Assembly (NCBI GenBank): GCA_020632665.1
Contig: JACKFC010000002.1
Location: 180,655-244,654 of the forward strand
Direction: 5' to 3'
DNA length: 64,000 nucleotides
Origin: Deltaproteobacteria bacterium
Lineage (GTDB): Bacteria > Myxococcota_A > UBA9042
The notes under the pieces are model-generated. The model searched no databases. It worked only from the letters and a program-made list of their open reading frames with translations, and was not told the DNA's origin. Shown piece after piece: positions 60,618-64,000 of the stretch; positions within the stretch are counted from its first letter, which is position 1; each line of letters opens with the position of its first letter. The position numbers were made by a program, and so were the translations under genes.

Positions 60618-61459
60618 GGCAGCTTCCCTTCGAAGGGGGTGGGCAGGCGGTGCAGGCCGGTGCGGACCCGCCGCTCGAAGGCGTCGACCAGGTCGAGGAC
60701 GGCCTGAACCTCGACCGGATCACGGAGCAGGACCGGGGTGTGGCTGCCGTCCGCGCCGCGGCGCAGCAGGCCGGCCTGGCCGTCCGGGGTGCGGAAGTAG
60801 AGCGCGACGCCGCCGAGGCGGACCACGTCGCAGAGCCGCTCGCCGCCCGGCAACGCGAGCGGTTGACGCTGCAGCTCGTTGCTCCTGCCGAGGCGGAGCT
60901 CATCTTCGACCGCCGCCCACAGCCGGGCCAGACCCGCGCCGGCGCCGAGGGTGCCGTCGGCGAGGCGTGCGTCGATGGCGTCGAGCGCGGCGAGGCGCTC
61001 CTGCTGCCGGAAGGGCAAGCCGGCTGCGACCGCGCTGCGCACGGTGGCGAGCGCGGCGCGGACCGCCGGGACCAGCGCGGCGGTCTTGGCGGCGGCGTCG
61101 GCGAGCGCGGCCTTCTTCTCGGCGAGCATCCGCTCGGCCTCGGTCTGCCGCTGCTTCTCGCGTCGCAGGTTGGCCTCGAGGTCGAGGCGCTGGCTCGCGG
61201 CGCTGCGCTGCCGGGCGCGCAGCTCCTCGCGCTCGGCGCCGAGCTTGTTCTGCAGCTCGTCGACGCGGCCGCGCAGCGTGGCGAGCCGCCGGGCGAGGAC
61301 GGTGGTCGGGTCGGCGGGGCTCTCGACCGCGGCGGCAGCCGGAACGGCGTCCGCCGCGGCGCCCTGCCCCGGGCGGGGGCAGAGCGTCGCGGCGACGAGC
61401 AGGGCCGCTGCAGCGTAGCTGGCGCGCGGGTGCGAGATTGCGGCGCGGCGGCTTCGCAT
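60614..61459 (-). CDS. DUF3450 periplasmic coiled-coil protein
   Basis: 281 residues from ATG 61459 (TGATG with the lipoprotein gene). Signal peptide, then a long heptad-rich coiled coil (60-125: LRGRVDELQNKLGAEREELRARQR) and a globular C-terminus with RPLALPGGERLCDVVRLGGVALYFRT-like strands, matching DUF3450. In TtpC systems this protein works with the long ExbB. Cell location: periplasm. Confidence 0.88.
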   Translation of the reverse strand: MRSRRAAISHPRASYAAAALLVAATLCPRPGQGAAADAVPAAAAVESPADPTTVLARRLATLRGRVDELQNKLGAEREELRARQRSAASQRLDLEANLRREKQRQTEAERMLAEKKAALADAAAKTAALVPAVRAALATVRSAVAAGLPFRQQERLAALDAIDARLADGTLGAGAGLARLWAAVEDELRLGRSNELQRQPLALPGGERLCDVVRLGGVALYFRTPDGQAGLLRRGADGSHTPVLLRDPVEVQAVLDLVDAFERRVRTGLHRLPTPFEGKLP

Positions 61460-62862
61460 CAGTTGCGCTCCGAGGTGGTCCAGCCGGCCGTCCAATCGTT
61501 GGCCGGGTCGATGGCGCCGCGGTAGGAGACCTTCTCGAAGAAGGCGTCCTTCAGCTCGGCGGCACCCTTCAGCAGGGGCGAGCCGGACTTCGGCGCGAAG
61601 CCCGGGCTGGCGGTGTCGAAGGGCGCCGCGAGGCTGGCGAAGGCGTTGGCGGTGCCGTTGCTCTTCGGGATCTCGTTGGCGAAGACGGCGTCGAGCATCC
61701 ACTGCGCCAGGGCGAAGGGGTCGGTGAGCTTGTTGCCATCGCCGTCCTTCTCGTTGTCTTCGAGGCAGGTGGTGGTGCAGTCGAGGACCGAGTTCGAGAG
61801 GGCGAGCGCCATCGTGTTGCTGCCGGCGTCCTGCGCGACGCCGAAGGTGGCCTTGTGGTCGACGTCGAAGCAGGCCTGGTTCCAACCGACGATGACGCTA
61901 TTCCAGATCTGCCCGGCGGTGCCCTCGCGGAGCAGGATGCCGAGGTCGCTCTTCTCCGAGTCGGGCGAGCCGATCAGCGTCAGGTTCGCCAGCATCGGCG
62001 CCGAGCGCGGCAGGGCGTCGTTGGCGTCGCCGTTGTTGTCGGCCTCGATGCCGTTGTCGCCGGCGTCCTCGTATTGCTGCGCGACCAGGAACTGGCCCTT
62101 GCCGACCCAGCCGTCGGTCCAGTCGAGGTTGTCGTCGCTGATGCCGGTGCAGAGGATGCGCTTGAAGTTGGCGGTGCCGCCGAAGAACTCGACGCAATCG
62201 TCCGCGGCCATGTGGACTTGGATGCGGTCGAGCACCGTGCCCGCGCCGACGCCTTGCAGCGAGAGGCCGTTGAGCTCGTTGTCCTCGGTGATCGGGTGGC
62301 CGGCGAACTCGATGCGGACGTACTCCAGGCGACCGGAGTTGTCGGCCGGCTGGTCGCCGCCGTAGGTGCCGCTGCCGCCCTCGCCTTCGGAGATGCACGG
62401 CGGCGTGTCGCAGCCGTTGACCGGGGCGCGGCCGTTGAGCACGACGCCGCCCCAATCGCCGCGGGCGCGCTTGCCCTTGTCCTTGGCCGAGGTGAAGACG
62501 ATCGGCGCGTCCTTGCTGCCGACGGCGACCAGCTGGCTGCCGCGCTGCACCGAGAGGAAGGCCTTGGACGCCGTCTCGCCGAAGATCTGGGTGCCAGCCT
62601 CGATGGTCAGGACCGTCGCGGCGGTGCCGTCACCGACGAAGACGCCTCCCTGCAGGACCCACTTCTTGTCCTTGGTCCAGGTGGTCGACTCGGTGATGGG
62701 GCCGCACGGCGGCGCGGTGACGAAGCAGACGTCGCCGTCACAGCTCGTCTTGGGGCCGGCGCAGCTCTCACCGGCGTTGCCGTCTTCGCTGCCGCAGCCG
62801 AGCAGGCCAAGGGCGAGCGCGGTGGCGGCCAGCAGGTTCTTGGGGTGCAGGGGCAGGTTCAT
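61459..62862 (-). CDS. Beta-helix-type surface lipoprotein, first gene of TonB operon
   Basis: The 467-residue protein has a signal and lipobox LGLLGC (Cys23). A short Cys-rich segment precedes a repetitive region (WVLQGGVFVGDG, LTIEAGTQIFG, LEYVRIEFAGH, NGLSLQGVGAGTVLDRIQV, DDCVEFFGG), typical of right-handed parallel beta-helix proteins found with TonB receptors. It probably binds or processes the substrate on the cell surface. It starts at ATG 62862 and likely leads the nine-gene operon. The 229 bases upstream contain no gene and probably the promoters for it and htpX. Confidence 0.82.
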   Translation of the reverse strand: MNLPLHPKNLLAATALALGLLGCGSEDGNAGESCAGPKTSCDGDVCFVTAPPCGPITESTTWTKDKKWVLQGGVFVGDGTAATVLTIEAGTQIFGETASKAFLSVQRGSQLVAVGSKDAPIVFTSAKDKGKRARGDWGGVVLNGRAPVNGCDTPPCISEGEGGSGTYGGDQPADNSGRLEYVRIEFAGHPITEDNELNGLSLQGVGAGTVLDRIQVHMAADDCVEFFGGTANFKRILCTGISDDNLDWTDGWVGKGQFLVAQQYEDAGDNGIEADNNGDANDALPRSAPMLANLTLIGSPDSEKSDLGILLREGTAGQIWNSVIVGWNQACFDVDHKATFGVAQDAGSNTMALALSNSVLDCTTTCLEDNEKDGDGNKLTDPFALAQWMLDAVFANEIPKSNGTANAFASLAAPFDTASPGFAPKSGSPLLKGAAELKDAFFEKVSYRGAIDPANDWTAGWTTSERN

Positions 62863-63091
62863 CGTTTCCTCCGCGCGCCCCGTGCATGTGCAGGGCGGCG
62901 GAGGCTAGATACGGAGCGTCTGCGGCGTCTGTTGCACGGCTGGGTGACACAATGCAGCCGTCGGTGACGGGATCTGCGCGCCTGTGACGCGGCCGTGGCG
63001 TCGGTGACGCGTCGGCGTCGTGCGTGACAGCCGCGTGCGTTGACCTATCGTGGGGAGCGTCGCCCAGCGCGTGGGCGTGGAGGACCAGATC

Positions 63092-63925
63092 ATGGGCAAT
63101 GGCTTGCGCACGACCCTGTTGCTGGCGGGCATGACCGGCCTGCTGATGATGGTCGGCGGCTTGGTCGCCGGCCGCGGCGGCATGATGGGGATGTTGGTGG
63201 TCTCGGCCATCATCAACTTCGGCACCTTCTTCTTCGCCGACAGCATCGTGCTGCGCACCACCCGGGCGGTCCCGGCGCCACGCGGTGAGCTGGGCTGGCT
63301 GCACGAGATGGTCGAGGAGCTGGCGCAGCGCGCCGGCATCCCGACGCCGCGGCTCTACGTGATCCCGCACGAGAACTCGCCCAACGCCTTCGCCACCGGC
63401 CGCAGCCCCGAGCGCGGCGTGGTCGCGGTCACCGCGGGGCTGCTGCGGGCGATGCCGCCGCGCGAGGTCCGTGGCGTGTTGGCGCACGAGATCGGCCATA
63501 TCGCCAACCGCGACACCTTGGTCAGCGCGATCGCGGCGACGATGGGCGGCGTGGTCTCGATGCTGGCCTATAGCGCCAGCTGGGGCTCGGTCGGGCGGCG
63601 GCGCGACAACGGCATCCTCGTCCTGCTCGTCGCGCTGCTGGCGCCGCTGGCGGCGACGGTGCTGCGGATGGCGGTCTCGCGCAGCCGCGAATACGGGGCA
63701 GACGCCTACGCCGCGAAGATCTCCGGCGACCCCGACGGCCTCGCCGACGCCCTCGCGCGCCTGGGCGGCCTGGTCGAGCGGCAGCCGATGCAGAACGAGG
63801 CCGCGCGCTCGGTGCACTTCTTCGTCCACGGCTTCGGCGGTGGGCTCGCGGGCCTGTTTTCGACCCACCCGCCGATCGCCGAGCGGGTGCAGCGCCTGCG
63901 CGCGCGCGATTTCTCGGACGGCTAG
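63092..63925 (+). CDS. htpX: HtpX membrane metalloprotease
   Basis: 277 residues from ATG 63092, with GGAGG upstream. Two N-terminal membrane helices (10-28, 32-52), the zinc motif HEIGH (132-136) and the third ligand Glu200 in SREYGADAYA identify the M48 peptidase HtpX. Two further hydrophobic segments (about 146-165 and 174-192) lie between them. It degrades damaged membrane proteins at the inner membrane, with the active site in the cytoplasm. Confidence 0.94.
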   Translation: MGNGLRTTLLLAGMTGLLMMVGGLVAGRGGMMGMLVVSAIINFGTFFFADSIVLRTTRAVPAPRGELGWLHEMVEELAQRAGIPTPRLYVIPHENSPNAFATGRSPERGVVAVTAGLLRAMPPREVRGVLAHEIGHIANRDTLVSAIAATMGGVVSMLAYSASWGSVGRRRDNGILVLLVALLAPLAATVLRMAVSRSREYGADAYAAKISGDPDGLADALARLGGLVERQPMQNEAARSVHFFVHGFGGGLAGLFSTHPPIAERVQRLRARDFSDG

Positions 63926-63976
63926 CGACCCGGGCCTAGCTTGAGCGGGCGCCGCACCCCCACCGCGGAGCGCCCG

Positions 63977-64000
63977 ATGAGCACCAGCCGGCTCGACCTG
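63977..64000 (+). CDS. Start of a further gene, cut by window end
   Basis: Eight codons (MSTSRLDL) follow GGAG and an ATG at 63977. Too short to assign; it is included because the ribosome site and spacing look real. Confidence 0.4.

Noticed and set aside
62863..63091. Possible small gene between the lipoprotein and htpX
   Set aside because: No frame with a ribosome site or recognisable protein; more likely promoters for the two divergent genes.

Overview
The window is G+C-rich DNA from what looks like a myxobacterium or close relative (Myxococcota). The signs are cysteine-rich secreted proteins, FG-GAP lipoproteins, a C-terminal tail resembling the MYXO-CTERM sorting signal (28788-29780), a PilT-type ATPase and a TonB/ExbB/DUF3450 energy-transduction operon. 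Assignment to a genus is not possible from the sequence alone. No rRNA, tRNA or CRISPR array was seen.

Left part (1-31456): a 5'-truncated cysteine-rich protein; a GT1 glycosyltransferase coupled to a large single-pass membrane protein; a divergent sigma-factor-like gene followed by an unknown gene and a protein carrying a Lon-type (S16) Ser/Lys protease domain without an ATPase; a hemerythrin; a PfkB kinase with a phospholipase-D/cardiolipin-synthase-like enzyme; then a + strand run (DUF218, PilT, lipoprotein, small membrane protein, Nudix, FG-GAP lipoprotein with a CXXCH motif, P-domain/fibrinogen-like protein). A tight minus-strand operon encodes an acyltransferase-fold lipoprotein, an outer-membrane barrel, a GT4 glycosyltransferase and an 823-residue fusion of isochorismatase-like, kinase-like and dual-specificity-phosphatase-like domains. 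Next come thrS, a surface protein, a pair of palindromic elements and a DUF2156 protein.

Middle (31533-50112): a hybrid histidine kinase, then a 9.57 kb segment (34147-43714) bounded by two 638-bp direct repeats. Each repeat is a piece of one ABC-transporter ATPase gene (lolD-like). The right copy is a complete gene with a new C-terminus; the left copy is a 5'-truncated remnant. The segment holds eight + strand genes with coupled starts: a PKD-domain protein, a nucleotidyltransferase-fold protein, two glycosyltransferase-type genes (one fused to an FkbM methyltransferase) and two paralogous pairs of a small acidic/proline-rich protein plus a membrane-anchored protein. Part of it is clearly poorer in G+C. 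This is the best candidate in the window for an undescribed system. To its right is the interrupted transport operon: TetR regulator, two FtsX-type permeases, a LolA-like periplasmic protein, an outer-membrane protein and the ATPase.

Right part (50113-64000): a soluble transhydrogenase (sthA) divergent from tetR across a perfect palindrome; a cluster of hairpins; a nine-gene minus-strand operon for TonB-dependent uptake (beta-helix-type lipoprotein, DUF3450, long ExbB, short ExbB, ExbD, TonB, TPR protein, TonB-dependent receptor, second lipoprotein); an HtpX membrane protease; and the first codons of one further gene.
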